Position numbers and translations under genes: made by a program. Positions 33,904 through 46,549 of a stretch of 64,000 nucleotides of DNA are shown piece by piece. The first letter of the stretch is position 1. Each line of letters starts with the position of its first letter. The notes beneath the pieces were generated by a model. The model made no database searches. It was given only the letters and a program-made list of their open reading frames with translations, and had not been told where the DNA came from. The stretch comes from Phyllostachys edulis (lineage: Eukaryota > Streptophyta > Magnoliopsida > Poales > Poaceae): the NCBI GenBank assembly GCA_036346405.1, contig CM070566.1, forward strand, positions 49,231,268 to 49,295,267, written 5' to 3'.

Positions 33904-34922
33904 ATGCAAGTTACCAGCAGTAATATTATACACCTTTTGCATGAATATGCAGATGATCGCATTACTGACCGAGTTCAAGAGTCGCCCAAAGATAGCCGTA
34001 ATTACTTGACTTGGGCATCAGATGTCGAAATTGTACTTGGAGCCAAGAAGCTCCGTGCTGCTATCGGACTTGGCACCTCAAAGGATGTCCTACCGACTGC
34101 TGAAGAGAATGATCAAGCACTTCATTTCCTCAGACATCATCTCTGTCTAACACTCAAAAATGAGTATATGGCGGAGAAGAACGCACTAGCTTTATGGACC
34201 GCCCTGAAGAAGCGGTTCGAGAAGCTAAAGTACACCATCCTTCCTCGTGCAGAGCAAGAATGGAACCGACTACGTTTTGCAGACTATAAAACAGTGGGGG
34301 AGTACAATTCAGCTTTGCACAGAATTTGTACCAATCTTCAGCTCTGTGGTAAGGCAATCACAGACGAGGAGAAGATTGAGAAAACCCTCTCTACTTTTCA
34401 CCCAAATGCGGTGCAATCCGCACGCAACTACCGTCAAGATGGCTACAAGGAGTATGCCGAACTGATTGACATTATGCAAGTTATGAAGCTCAAGATGAGA
34501 TTCTAAGGAAGAATTACATCTCACGACCACCTAGTAGCAAAGTTGTCCATGAAGTCAACGCTAGCAGCTACAAGGTGAAAAAGCCTCGCTCAAGAGAAAG
34601 AGGCAAGAAGGGTGATGGTCGCAAGATTAAGTAAAATGCTCAAGCCAAGAAGGGTGGAAATAAGAAGCGTGATGAGAAGCCCTATGGTCAGCAGGACCAA
34701 AATTGCTACAAATGTGGCACTCGGGGGCATTGGTCACGTATTTGCCGTGAGCCGCAGCACGTGATTGATGCTTTCAAGGCTATGAAGAAGGGCAAAGCAC
34801 CGCATGAGGCACACCTCGCCATTGCAGGCACGGAGGATCCACACTCATTGGTTGCATCCATGGATGTGGACAGCCTAGAAGCAGCCCCCATCACTCCCTC
34901 CTTGGACATCGCAGCAGAGTAA
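33904..34922 (+). pseudogene. Copia gag, frameshifted
   Basis: Capsid-type gag domain at 33904-34500 (SRNYLTWASDVEIVLGAKKL, ALWTALKKRFEKLKY, YNSALHRICTNLQLCGK). The frame then breaks near 34490, where it should continue as DEILRKNYISRPPS. A second frame carries a Lys-rich linker, a TAA near 34632 and a CCHC zinc knuckle at about 34705-34750 (CYKCGTRGHWSRIC). It continues to a stop at 34920-34922. Two lesions are therefore visible in gag. In the family, this protein forms the particle core and packages RNA. Confidence 0.88.
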
Positions 34923-35219
34923 ATCAGAGTTGCCAAGAAGAGAAGATGGACATAGAACGATTCAATGGGTTAATTCATACTTCACTGATTCGATCTAGTG
35001 CACGCATTGCACTTAGATTTTATAGTCATTTGCAGTTTTGGTTAGAACTTTGAATTATTGAATAATGGTTGTAAGCTCTAGGAGAGCAAATAATTGCATT
35101 CTCATAATGAGTCCTGCAAGACTTTTCCCGTATTAATGAAAGCAAGTTATGTTCTGTTTGGAGTATTTTATTTATGTGTGGATTGCTTTCTACCCCATAT
35201 TAATAAATACTTTATATAT

Positions 35220-38200
35220 ATATCAGAACGCGTGTGGCGCCCTATGGAGGAAGTGTGCTTAGCGGATAGCGGCACAACGAATACCATATTAAGAGAAACG
35301 AAAATTTTCCAGTAGATCAGAAAGAATGCTGGCAGCATTACGACAATCGCAGGAAGCGATACATGTATAATAGGCTTAGGAAGAGCCACAATTATACTCC
35401 CGATGGGCACAATATTGGTCATTGAAGAAGCCTTGTTGTACCCAGAATCGACTAGAACTCTCTTAAGCTTTAAGGATATTCACGCTAACGGTCTCCATGT
35501 AGAGACTGAAGAAGAGTATGGTAAGGAATACCTGCTCATTACAAAGCGTGAAGAACATGGAAAAAGGGTATTAGAACGACTTCCTTCATATGAATCTGGG
35601 CTATACTACACTAATATTAAGGCACCTGCAACCTATACTGTCCTGAAAACCACTTTTAGAAGCTCTGAACTTTTCTGTCTCTGGCATGATAGATTAGGCC
35701 ACCCCGGTCTTAGAATGATGAGAAATATAATTACCAATTCACAGGGACATAATGTTAATGTAAAGAATTTTCCAAACCAAGAAGATTTTGTGTGCCCCGC
35801 ATGTGCCACTGGGAAATTAATTACTAGACCCTCTACTCTGAAAGTGAAGGATGAAATCCCTGCTTTCCTGGATCGTATCCAGGGAGACATTTGCGGTCCT
35901 ATACAGCCCCTGTCAGGGCCATTTAGGTACTTCATGGTGCTCATCGATGCTTCCTCGAAATGGTCGCATGTATGTTTATTGTCTACGAGAAACCACGCTT
36001 TTGCAAAGCTGATCTCGCAGATAATTAAAATTAAGAATAATTTCCCTGATCATCACGTGAAGTCCATCAGAATGGACAACGCCGGAGAATTTACTTCAAA
36101 GGTATTTGATGATTATTGCATGGCAATGGGAATTACTGTTGAGCATTCAGTACCACATATCCACACCCAGAATGGACTAGCAGAGGCATTAATTAAAAGA
36201 ATTAAATTTATTGCCCGACTGCTTTTGCAGAATTGTAAATTACCAACTACATGTTGGGGACACGCAGTCCTGCATGCAGCAACTCTTATCAATTTTAGAC
36301 CATCGGCATATAACATCCATTCACCTATGCAACTAGCGCAAGGGTCACCACCAAAAATCTCTCACCTCAGAAGGTTTGGTTGCAAGGTTTATGTACCTAT
36401 ACCACCACCGCAATAATCGCAATGGGACCTCTCCGAAAGTCTCGATATACGTTGGTTATGAGACAAAGATCCATAATCGGTATTTGGACCCTATGATCGA
36501 GATTTGCATACTGACCGCCACGACAAAGATATTTGATGAGGATAGTTTCCGTCATTAGGGGAGGAAATCAACCCCTTGATGAAGAATGTCGAAATAACGT
36601 GGCAAGCCACGGAATCCATGCACATGACCAGCGACTAGTGAAGCAAATGGAGAAGTCCAAAAGATAATTGATTTGCAAGCTTTAGCAAATCAACCGCTGA
36701 CCACTTTTGTGATTTGAAGAGCGTGACTAAGTCGCATGTGCTCGCACGCAATGCAATCAAGAAGGTTGAAATACCAAAGAAAATTGAAGGTATCCCTAAT
36801 CCCGCCCAAAGGCCTAAGAATAAAAGGACGAGAACTCCGCCCTCGAATCCCAAGTAACCGGGACGCTCGAAAAAGGATAAGAAGGACTTGACACGGTGAT
36901 CACCAAGTTCCCTGAATAAGAAGGGGAGCCAGTTGAGACTGCACCAAGATGGAACCTTCAAGAAAAGGCATACCGGATTTGAATATTCCCACAGAGGAGA
37001 CATCGGCATGGATGTGTGCGCACACATCGAAATGAAAAACTAAAGGACTTGCTCCGCAATTGGAAGCAAATGTGAGCGAGTAGAAGCATTAGCGTAACCG
37101 CCCTATGAAGAAATAGCTATAAATTATATGACCACGGAGAATCTATGAATAGAACAACGACCAATGTCGATATTTATTTTGCAAAGAAAATTGCCACAAT
37201 TATCGATCTTGATCCAGAGCTCTCAGCATCGTCATTAATGTAAGAAAAGATCGATTGGAAAGATTGGAAGGAGGCAATAGAAGCGAATTAATATCTCTGA
37301 ATAAAAGAGAGGTATTTGGGCTCAGAAGTCGCACACCTCCCCATGTGCACCTCAGAGGGTATAAATGGGTATTTGTTCGAAAGAGAAATGAAAACAATGA
37401 AGTTGTAAGACATAAAGCAAGGCTTGTTGCACAAGGTTTCACTCAACGACTGTGAGTTGATTATGAAGAAACCTATTCCCCACCATGGACGGAACTACCT
37501 TTAGATATTTAATCTCAATGGCAAGAAAACTGAATTTGGAAATGAAATTGATGGATGTGGTAATCGCATACCTTTATGGAAACTTGGATTCGGACATTTA
37601 CATGAAGGTACCAAGGTATCCTGTCCCAAACCAAGACAGAGCAAATAGAAACTCATGCGATGTGCAACTTCGAAAAAGTCATTTGTATGGGCTAAGCAAT
37701 CGAGCAGATGTGGTATAATCGTTTAGCGACTTTCTCTCAAGAAGAAAGGCTACACGAACAATGAGGATTGTCCTGTGTATTTATACGAAGATCCTGTGAT
37801 GGATTTTGTATAATCTCAAGATATGTAGATGATCCAATATCATCGGAACCCCGAAGATATTAAGAAAGCAAGTTCTTACCGAGTCGAATTGAAATGAAAG
37901 ATTTGGGTAAAACTAAATATTGCCTAGGCTTGCAGCTTGAGCATACCTCAAGGATTTTAGTACATCAATCAACATACACTCGTAAAGTGTTAGAAAGGTT
38001 CGGTTTGAAAAGGCATACCCTTCGAAAGTGCCAATGATCGGAGATCCTTGCGAAGAAGACAAGGACCCGCTCGCACCTAAAGAAGAGGGAGGAAGTCCTG
38101 GGACCGAATTCCCATACTTGAGCGCAGTTGGAGCACTCATGTATTTAGCAAACTGTACTAGACCGGACATTGCATTTGCAGTGAATCTTCTAGCAAGGTA

Positions 38201-38843
38201 TAGTGCGGAACCTACCAAAAGGCATTGGTAGGGAATAAAGGACGTCTTCCGATATCTCCAAGGAAGTAAGGATCCTGGATTGTTCTACAGAAAGAACCAA
38301 GACCTAACTATAACTGGTTATGTAGATGCCGGGTACCTGTCAGACCCGCATACAGCCAAGTCACAAACAGGCTATGTATTCCTGTGTGGTGGAATTGCAA
38401 TTTCATGGAAATCGTCTAAGCAAAGTCTTGTATCGACTTCGATGAACCACTCAGAAATTATAGCACTGCATTCGAGGTCAAGACGAGAATGTTCTTGGCC
38501 GGCGGATGATTCACCACATCCAAAGCGATCGTGTGGATTGAATACCGCGCAAACCCCCACTATTATCTATGAAGATAATGCAGCTTGTGTTGCACAAGTA
38601 CAGATGGGTTATGTGAAGAGTCTCCTCACTAAGCATATCAACCCCAAGTTCTTCTATGCACATGAATTGCAAAAGATGGACGAAATTAAAGTACTGCATA
38701 CTAAGTCATGTGAAAATCTAGCAGATATATTCACTAAGTCACTCCCAGCATCTAGTTTTGAAAGATGCATACGTGGAATTGGAATGATGAGACTTAGAGA
38801 AGTGCAGAATTCAGGGGGAGAACCTTCACAAACTCTTCGTTAA
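35220..38843 (+). pseudogene. Copia pol (protease, integrase, RT, RNase H), broken
   Basis: Protease active site LADSGTTNTILR at about 35257, followed by an in-frame TAG at 35313-35315. GAG-pre-integrase motif LWHDRLGHPGLRMM and zinc motif CPACATGK at 35680-35815. Integrase core with acidic residues in RIQGDICGP, IRMDNAGEF and NGLAEALI, ending near 36416. 36420-37240 is heavily decayed. RT pieces include HKARLVAQGF (37400), MDVVIAYLYGNLDSDIYMKV (37551) and the YVDD box at 37822-37833, each in different frames. RNase H follows (GYVDAGYLSDPHTAKSQTGY, IYEDNAACV, LTKHINPKFFYAHEL) to a stop at 38843. In the family, these enzymes copy the RNA to DNA and integrate it; here they cannot be made as one polyprotein. 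Confidence 0.92.
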
Positions 38844-39076
38844 AGCTTGATCACGAAGATCGAGTATCCAAAGAATAAATCTTGGAGATTAAATGAAATT
38901 GGGTGGATTGTACTTTTTTTTCCCTTGACGAGTTTTCCTGAAGTTTCTCGGTTAAGGTTTTTGATGAGGCAATTCGTTCAACACAACGAAACGCATGACA
39001 TGTACTCTTTCTCCAAATTTTTTCCACTGGGTTTTTATGGAGTTTTGATGAGACATGAACATGTCTGATGAGTGTC

Positions 39077-39085
39077 CAAGGGGGA
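39077..39085 (+). promoter_or_regulatory. Copia polypurine tract
   Basis: AAGGGGGAG immediately before the 3' LTR TG, the plus-strand priming site. Confidence 0.8.
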
Positions 39086-39343
39086 GTGTTAGGAAACTGG
39101 GCCCATGACCTGGAGTCCTGGCCCAATTAGACACCTCATGTTTTTCAGTAGTCTATATAAAGGAGAGGGGACCCCTCATTGTAATCAATCATTATTGAAG
39201 AGTAATAAAGAGAAGTTCAAGTCCCCATATCTCTACGTGTTCAATCTCTTATTTTGTTTTTGTGTTCGATTTGTTCTAAACGATTCTACGACTTTCATGG
39301 CGAATCGTTCGGACCTGACCGACCAAATGACGGTTACTCAACA
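39086..39343 (+). repeat. Copia 3' LTR
   Basis: 258 bp, same ends as the 5' LTR, TATATAAA at 39154-39161. Most differences from the 5' copy are in the 3' half, where ACTTTCATGGCGAATC replaces the 5' LTR text. Confidence 0.93.
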
Positions 39344-39348
39344 TTAGC

Positions 39349-39690
39349 CACTTGTGTTCTGTCAATGGCAAGAAGAGAACGAGACAGTTGCTTTGGGACA
39401 AAGATGAAACTGTCGCTTTCCCAAAGTGGAGTGGTGGCGGTCGTCGCGAAGCTCGGGGAGTTGACAACATTGCTTTGGGAGGCACGACCGGTGACAACGA
39501 CTGACAGCGGTGACTCCACCAATTGTAGCTCCTAGAACCGGAGATGTTAGCTTAAAGATGATAGTACAAAATGGGCTCTACCTTTTGTTGACTCCAGCTC
39601 CATCAAAATCTGAAGCCTTCTTGTATGGCCGGCCGGCTCTGGCTTCTCTCCAGAAGCTCAAAGCTAGAACTTAGCCAAACAGGCCAATAC
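39349..39690. other. Short intergenic stretch, no supported gene
   Basis: GC-moderate sequence with a 93-codon open frame (39254-39535, overlapping the LTR end). It begins inside the copia LTR and has no recognised domain, so it is not called. Confidence 0.4.
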
Positions 39691-39696
39691 TGTTAT

Positions 39697-40292
39697 TTCT
39701 TTTTTTGAAACGGGGACATGTGCACTGCCGATCACATTAAGGTAGAAGAAAGAAAGTTCAGTACAGGTGGGTCATCTCACATGGAGGACGACCTCAACTT
39801 AAAGAACACACAGCTATGTTACAGAACAAAAAGGCTACGAAGAAACCAACACAACATCCTGGGGATTAGTTTGAGGTTAACACTAGCGTTCTTAAAGCGA
39901 CGTCTTGCTGAATAATCTGAACAACTCGTTGCGACCGGAGCGGTTCTTCTGTTCCATTCTTTCCAAGTGTTCCAGCATGCATAGATGATAAGCCCATTTA
40001 GCTCTTTTCTCTGGTTCTTGGTGACCTTCTTAACGAAGAGCTTCCACCAGTTATCAATATCAAGGTCGGTAGGCAAGTGAGAAGGCCGTAGCTCATCCCA
40101 GCCGACCCACCCTGCTATTTGCTCCCAGACTTCCTTTGCGTACACGCGATGGGGACAAAGATGAAGTTCTGTTTCCGGTTGTTGGTCACAGAGAGGGCAA
40201 GAAACGTTGTGCGGCCAGCCTATCTTTGCAAGATTATCTGCCGTTATTTCTCGACACACGTGGCAAGAGTAAGGGGACAGGACAACACCCAA
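39697..40292 (-). mobile_element. LINE 3' fragment with zf-RVT domain
   Basis: On the minus strand an open frame (40292-39819, 157 codons) carries the zinc-binding domain that ends plant LINE reverse-transcriptase ORFs: CHVCREITADNLAKIGW, CPLCDQQPETELHLCPH, then AKEVWEQIAGWVGWDELRP and a Trp-rich tail (ACWNTWKEWNRR). The sequence then runs to a T-rich stretch (plus strand TTTCTTTTTTTGAAACGGGG at 39697), which is an A-tail on the minus strand. The 5' part with RT and endonuclease is missing, as is usual for 5'-truncated LINEs. Confidence 0.8.
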
Positions 40293-40319
40293 CTAAAATG
40301 CGGAATTAAACATTGTATT

Positions 40320-40568
40320 ATTTGATATTTTTGGGAATGTAGTTCAAACAACTCACAAAAATTCCAAACAGGTCAACCACCCCTTTGGATCTCCTTGCAA
40401 AGATAAAGGAAGAATGCAAAGCATGGACCCTCGCAGGAGCTAAGTCCTTAGAGCAATTCATACTGTGTAATTAAGTCTCTTATCTAACCTTGTTCCGCTT
40501 TTGGTTGTCCCTGCTCCATTCTTTATTAATATAATAAGCAGTCCTTCTGCCTATTCTTAAAAAAAAAA
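40320..40568 (+). mobile_element. LINE 3' end, plus strand
   Basis: A short plus-strand piece encodes LDLLAKIKEECKAWTLAGAK then a stop. It is followed by a 3' UTR of LINE style (TTTATTAATATAATAAGCAG, CTTCTGCC) and a poly-A run at 40560-40568. It lies tail-out, next to and opposite the minus-strand LINE fragment. Confidence 0.65.
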
Positions 40569-41737
40569 CCGGAAAGTTATCACCCAGCTATGAAACAAAT
40601 GACAATAAGAAACAACAAAAAGGGGATAAGGAAAGAACAACAGTAATATAACACTATACAAACCCATGCATCATTACTTGCAGTAAAAACATCCATTTGG
40701 ATGTAGGCTGTTAGAATAGGAACTCTTTTGTATTTCCTTATCTGCCTTTTGTATTTCCTTATCTGTATCCTTGTATATATCAGAGCAAAGGTTCTAAACC
40801 CTAGTCTCTAACCTAGCCTCCGATCGCTTCCGCTGCCCACTGCCCCCGGGAGGAGCAATCTCCGCTCCCGGGGGCGGCCTCGTACTACCTTGTTGTCAAG
40901 CAGCAAGCAACGATTGCCAGCGTCCTCATCATCGCGTGAAGGATGCCGGAGACGACGGACTTGCCGGGGGCAGGTCCTTGACAAGGCTGTACTGGGAGAT
41001 GGTGAACGTGTGTGCGCCATGCACCGTCCGCGATGACGCCGTCCACATGCACATCGACGGCTGCGGATCGTCTGCCATCGATCGATCGATCGGCCCTGTC
41101 CTTGTTCAAGTTGAAGACGATGCGAGCACCGTGTACATGAATGAGTCATGTATGCATGTATGCGCACATGCGCTGGCTAGTTCATATGCATCGTGCATGC
41201 ATGGCTAGCTCATCCATCGCCTAGTTTGCTTTCCACCTCGACGACAAGCCCTTCTCGTTGAGGGGACATGGCATCTTCCTCATCGCACTGCTTCTTGCCG
41301 ATCGATCTACAAGTATTATGATCATATCGGATTTTTCAAGTCTACTGGCTCCGACTTCTTGTAGCTTCTTCTGCTGTTAAAGAGTGCTACTGCTAGTTAT
41401 CCTTGAGTCTTTTCTTGCTTTGTGTCATTTCTTCCGTTACGTCCATCAAAGTCCGTACCATTCAATCTTTGAGTAAGTCTAAGCCGTGCAAGTCTACAAA
41501 TTTATTGTTAGTCATAGAAGCATAGGAATTCCCTTATGCATGGCAGCCGCCGCCGCTCCCGCTCTTTTCTCTGAGCCATTTGCAGATCGTAAAAGTCGTT
41601 ATGATGCCGTTGCTTCTCTCTTAGCCGCCGCCCAGAGCTTCTAAGGCTGCCGCGTTTCTTTCGCGCCGCCACCATCTTGGGATTCGATCTGCATTACCAT
41701 GCTTCTATCTATTCCTATTCAGCTTGATTTGACAGTT

Positions 41738-41960
41738 CACTACTAGAAAACTGAACAAACTTGACGGCCATGAATTTTGCTGACGGGCCCACAACAACCG
41801 TCAAGTTTACTCGAATTATGCTGATGGGCCCTCAACGACCGTCAAGTTATACTATTTTGGTGACGGGAATAGTAACTCCCTCAGCAAAATTCTAAATTTC
41901 CTGATGGTTATATAAAAACTGTCAATACAATATATTTTTCTGATGGTTAGAACCGTCTGG
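41738..41960. repeat. CACTA left subterminal repeats
   Basis: Copies of TTGACGG, CTGACGGGCCC, AACCGTCAAGTT and CTGATGGTTA in both orientations. In the family these are bound by the TnpA-type protein. Confidence 0.8.
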
Positions 41961-41995
41961 TTAAGTGGTTGGTTGTCCGCGTGAAATAAAGAAAA

Positions 41996-42440
41996 TTGAT
42001 GTCGCGTGCGGCACCTCGGTCCCCAGTCAATTGCTGAAATCCCTAGCTAGCTCTCCCCAATCCATCGCCTCCACCATCTCCAGCCGCGCCTCTCCCCAAT
42101 CCGCCACCTCCACCATTTCCGGCGGGATTGATGTCGCGTGCGGCACTACTACTTCCTTAGTCCCTAGTCAATTGCTGAAATCCCTAGCTAGCTCTCCCCA
42201 ATCCATCGCCTCCACCATCTCCAGCCGCGCCTCTCCCCAATCCGCCGCCTCCACCATCTCCGGCCGCGCCCGCCACCTCCATGCCACCTCCGGCTGCGCC
42301 CGCCACCTCCGGCCGCGCCCGCCACCTCCACGCCAAATCCCTAGCTCCCTCCTCAATCCGCCGCCCCCACACCATCTCTGGCTGTGCCCGCCATCTCCAC
42401 GCCATGTCCGGCCACGCCTGCCACCTCCACGCCATCTCCG
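41996..42440. repeat. Direct duplication and C-rich repeats near the tnp2 promoter
   Basis: A unit starting TTGATGTCGCGTGCGGCAC at 41996 recurs at 42128 (132-bp spacing). It is followed by repeated CCGCCTCCACCATCTCC-type phrases to about 42440. It may act as the 5' leader of the tnp2-like transcript. The long open frame across it (41965-42609) is low-complexity. Confidence 0.6.
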
Positions 42441-42910
42441 AAGACTAATGTTAAGTCTTGGTTCACTGCAGACTGTTAGCAAACAGACGACCAACAGCTT
42501 GATCAAACGTAGAAAGCCTCGTTCCATAGCATATTTGGGAACTAAAGATGAAAGTCTCAAGGTCTTCATACTGAGGCTACCTTATTTTGCTAACAACTAT
42601 TATTGGTAAGCTCCCATCTACTCTTTTGTTGATTGCTAAATTATTAATTATGTGCAAATGTTCCAATCTTGGTAATTACGAGAATAATATTGATATTGCT
42701 TAGTCAGCTGGGTCATATATTGATATTGCTTAGTCAACTGTTATTGGTATAGAATCTTGTCTAATAAATTGCATTATGCCATGATGGTTTAATCTTAAAA
42801 TGGGCCCAACACTATAGGATATTCTTACAGTACAGATGCAACATACTTAGTTTTAATAAATATAATTTTACACCTGATATATTCATGCTGTGCGCACACA
42901 GAACTATTTC

Positions 42911-45900
42911 ATGGCAGACCATGAATGGATGTATAGTGGCTGGCAGCGTGGTAAAGCTCCCTCAAATGAATGGATTGAACAAACTACACAGTTCTTAGAT
43001 CATGCATTCTCAAATCCTAGGGTAGTTGAAGGTGACACCATTAAGTGTCCATGTGCAATGTGCAGGAAGTATTTTAGGCACAACAGACATATTGTAGAGT
43101 TGCACTTGAGTAAATATGGGTTTAGGTCGAACTATCAAACATGGACAACACATGATGAACACGACCCTTCATTAGATCACGAGGAAATCCATGAATGTAA
43201 TCGAATGGACAATCTATTGATTGACCTAGGCGGTTACCATCCACTGGGAATTGATGAGGAGCCAACGGCCTCTGCCAAAGCTTTCTATAGAATGGTCGCT
43301 AAGCGCCGATTTAACTAGTCCATGAGAACACAACACACTCAAGTCTGCTTTGCTATCGCCGCTTGTTATCTATGAAGTCACAAGACAATATGTCAATTGT
43401 ACACTATGACGATGTATTACGATAATTCATGAACTTTTGCTGCAGAGTCTAAGTTGTCCGAGGACTTTTACCGCTCAAAAAGTTGTTAGAGGGTCTCGAA
43501 TGCCATATGTAAAAATTGATGTGTGCTATAATAATCGCATGCTTTACTGGAAAGATAATGAGTATAAAGACAAGTGTGACTTATGTGATACCTCTCGCTA
43601 CGAGGTAGGCCATAATAAAGTCCCACGTAAAGTATTACGGTACCTCCCCATTGTAGATAGACTACAAAGGTTGTATGCACACGAGGAGACAGCAAAGCTA
43701 ATGCGGTCACATAGTCAGTCAGCATTTGGTAAGATGGTGCACCCATGTGATGGGGAAGCTTGGCAACAATTTGACAAGGACTTCCCAAACTTTGCAAGTG
43801 ATCCTAGAAATGTGCATCTTGCTATAGCAACTGATGGTTTCACACCATTTAGTTTGGGTGCTGCTCCTTACTCATGTTGGCCAATGTTTGTGGCTCCATT
43901 AAATATTTCGTCGGGCATGCTCTTGAAGCCAGAGTACATATTCCTTGGCCTTGTTATCCCCGGCCCTGAACATCCTGGGAAAAAATTAAATATTCTAATG
44001 CAACCTTTAGTTGACGAACTTATCAAGTTGTGGGAGGGGGTACAAACATGGGATGCTTCACTTAAGCAAAACTTTACAATGCGCGAGCATATCTATGATC
44101 GCCATGATTTCCCGCATATGGTATATTTGTTTGTTGGAGCATACATGGTTCGTTTGCGTGTCCAGAATGCTTGTGTGACGGTAAAGCATTTCAACTCCGT
44201 AATGGTCGCAAGGCTTGCTGATTTGATTGTCATAGATGCTTCCTACCCAAGGTAATGCATTTAGAAAGAACATAGTAGTGCTTGAGGAGGCACATAGGCA
44301 TTTAAGGGGAGAGGAAGTCGAAGCCTAAATAGACAAGTTTGTAGGTGATACGAAAAACTTTGGTAAACTTCACCATTGGACCCACAAAAGCTGCTTTTGG
44401 CAACTTCCATACTTCAATAAATTAAAGCTTCGACACAACATTGATGTGATGCACAATGAGAAAAATGTAGCTAAAGCTATATGGAACACATGCTTTGACA
44501 TACCCGGTAAGACCAAGGATAATGTGAAGGCCAGACAAGATTTAGCTGAGATTTATCACCGTCCTTCACTACACTTGGAGCTGAAGAACAATGGGAAGTG
44601 GCACAAGCCTAGGGCACCTTTTTGCATCAATAATAATGACATGACAACCATCCTTAAGTGGTTTCAAACATTGAAGTTTCTCGATGGATATGCATCCAAT
44701 ATTAGGCGAGGTGTTAACCTTCTACAAAGGAAGATATTTGGCCTCAAAAGTCATGACTTCCATATATTCATGGAACGTTTGCTACCAGTTGCCTTCCGTG
44801 GCTTCCTTCTTGAAAATATATGGCTATGTTTGGCTAAGCTCAGTTTTTTCTATAGGAAGTTGTGTGCTAAAGAGATTAGCAAGGATGACATAACCTCACT
44901 AGAACAGAATGTTGCAGTGCTTCTATGCAAACTAGAGAAAATATTTCCTCCTAGGTTCTTTAATCCTATGCAATATCTAATCATACATCTTCCTTATGAG
45001 TTTCGACTAGGAGGCCCCGTCCTGGCCCGCTGGATGTACCCATATGAGAGGTAAAATAAGTAATACTGCTATTTTATCTTTCTATCCTAATGATATATGT
45101 AATTAATTGGTCTACTCCATGTAGGTACATACAAAAAATTAGGAAGAAAGTGCGGAATAAGGCTCGAGTTGAGGGTTCTATTATTGAGGCTTACCTAGTT
45201 GAGGAGGCTACAAATTTTCTATCACTATATTTTAGCCCTAAAGTTCGGTCAATTAGAAACAAGACAGCTTGGTACGATGATGGTGCCTCCACATTTCAAA
45301 GTTCATATGACCTTGTCATATTTCGATACCCGGGTCGATGCATTAGCCCTTGTGGCTGTCATGATCTCACAACAGAAGAGTACAAGGTTGCTTTCTTATA
45401 CATATTGACAAATGTGCCAGAGATGGATGATTACTTCGTGTATGTGCTGAAATTACGCAACCCAACTCACATTTCTTTAATTATATTTGCGTAATTATAA
45501 CTAACTCTTTTTATGTAATAAATTTGTAAAGAACATTGGAAGAGTAGAATGAAACCAACTGAAAAGCAACTTCGGGATTTAAGGTTAAATGGTTGGAAAT
45601 CGAGCCGCCCTATGCATCCTGGGCCCAATTTTTTTGATTGGTTCAAAACTCAAGTAATTATCGTCAACGCTTCAACTTATAACACTTGAGAAGCATTTTT
45701 GTAGCAACCTGAAATCACCTAAAGCTAATACAATTAATTGTCTATTTGTAGTGCATAAAGTTATCTACCATTCCTAATACCTTACACCAAATGTCTTATG
45801 GTTTTCGCACAAGAGTTGCCACTTATGGATGCCATGACGTGAATGGATACAGATTTCGCTCATCAAAGTATGAGAGCGGGAAATCTGGACTGACTACAAC

Positions 45901-46549
45901 TAACAGTGGTGTTTGTGTGTGTAGTGTTGACGAGAACAACAATGTGTTGGAGTATTATGGTGTCATTGAAGATATCATAAAAATTACTTGGGAAGGCAGC
46001 ATGCATCTTGAGCTGGTTTTATTTGATTGCTATTGGTTTGATCCAACACCAAATGGAGTTAGGCGAACTGAAAATATGGGCTTGATAGAGGTCAATCACA
46101 CATCTAGGCTTTCAAATTTTGATCCATTTGTCATGGCAAATCAAGTTACACAAGTCTATTACCTGCCATACCCTTGTAAGACTAGATCGGATCTATTAGA
46201 ATGGTGGGTTGCATATCATGTAGCTCCACATGGATATATTCCTCCAAATAGCACCGATGGTGGTTTCAACCCTCCTGAAGGACCAATAGAACAAATGGAG
46301 TTTTATCAGGAGGATGGTTTGCAAGGCACCTTTGTCATCGACTTAGGGAATGACTTCGAAATTACACTTCCATTGATCTCAGACGAAATAACGAATCCAA
46401 AAGATTTGGAAATTTTGCAACACTAGAATGTTGATCCTCAAAAAGGAATTGTTGAAGATGAAGATGAAGATGAATATGATGAGGATGAAGATGAGGAGGA
46501 TGAAGATGAGGAGCTTCAACCTCCAACTTATGATCCAAATGATTTATAA
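42911..46549 (+). pseudogene. CACTA tnp2-like transposase, broken
   Basis: Ordered domains of plant tnp2. Transposase-associated domain at 42911-43318 (HEWMYSGWQR, IKCPCAMCRKYF, VELHLSKYGF). An intron-like gap with acceptor TTTGCTGCAG at about 43444. tnp2 core to 44250 (KIDVCYNNRMLYWKD, VHPCDGEAWQQFDKDFPNFA, VHLAIATDGFTPF, LVIPGPEHPGKKLN). DUF4218 at 44446-45054 (HNEKNVAKAIWNTCFDI, LKSHDFHIFMERLLPVAFRG, LEKIFPPRFFNPMQYLIIHL). DUF4216 at 45791-46426 (GYRFRSSKYE, TTNSGVCVCSV). Lesions: frameshifts near 43480 and 44130, a TGA at about 44229 where the family has Trp, and a TAG at 46424-46426 before an in-frame Glu/Asp-rich tail that ends at 46549. The family enzyme cuts and moves the element. Confidence 0.9.

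Larger units (their letters stand above)
32308..39343 (+). mobile_element. Full-length Ty1/copia retrotransposon, coding region broken
   Basis: 5' LTR 32308-32568 and 3' LTR 39086-39343 both start TGTTAGGAAACTGGGCCCAT and end ACTCAACA. The perfect 5-bp TSD TTAGC flanks the element (32303-32307, 39344-39348). The order gag, zinc knuckle, protease, integrase, reverse transcriptase, RNase H (integrase before RT) defines copia. LTRs differ by roughly 20-30 substitutions and small indels by eye, so insertion is not very recent. A tandem duplication and a GC-rich block lie between the 5' LTR and gag. Stops and frameshifts make it non-autonomous today. Confidence 0.95.

Noticed and set aside
39254..39535. 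Possible resistance-gene N-terminus downstream of the copia 3' LTR
   Set aside because: A short Leu/Val-rich stretch only. The frame starts inside the LTR and no NB-ARC motif follows.
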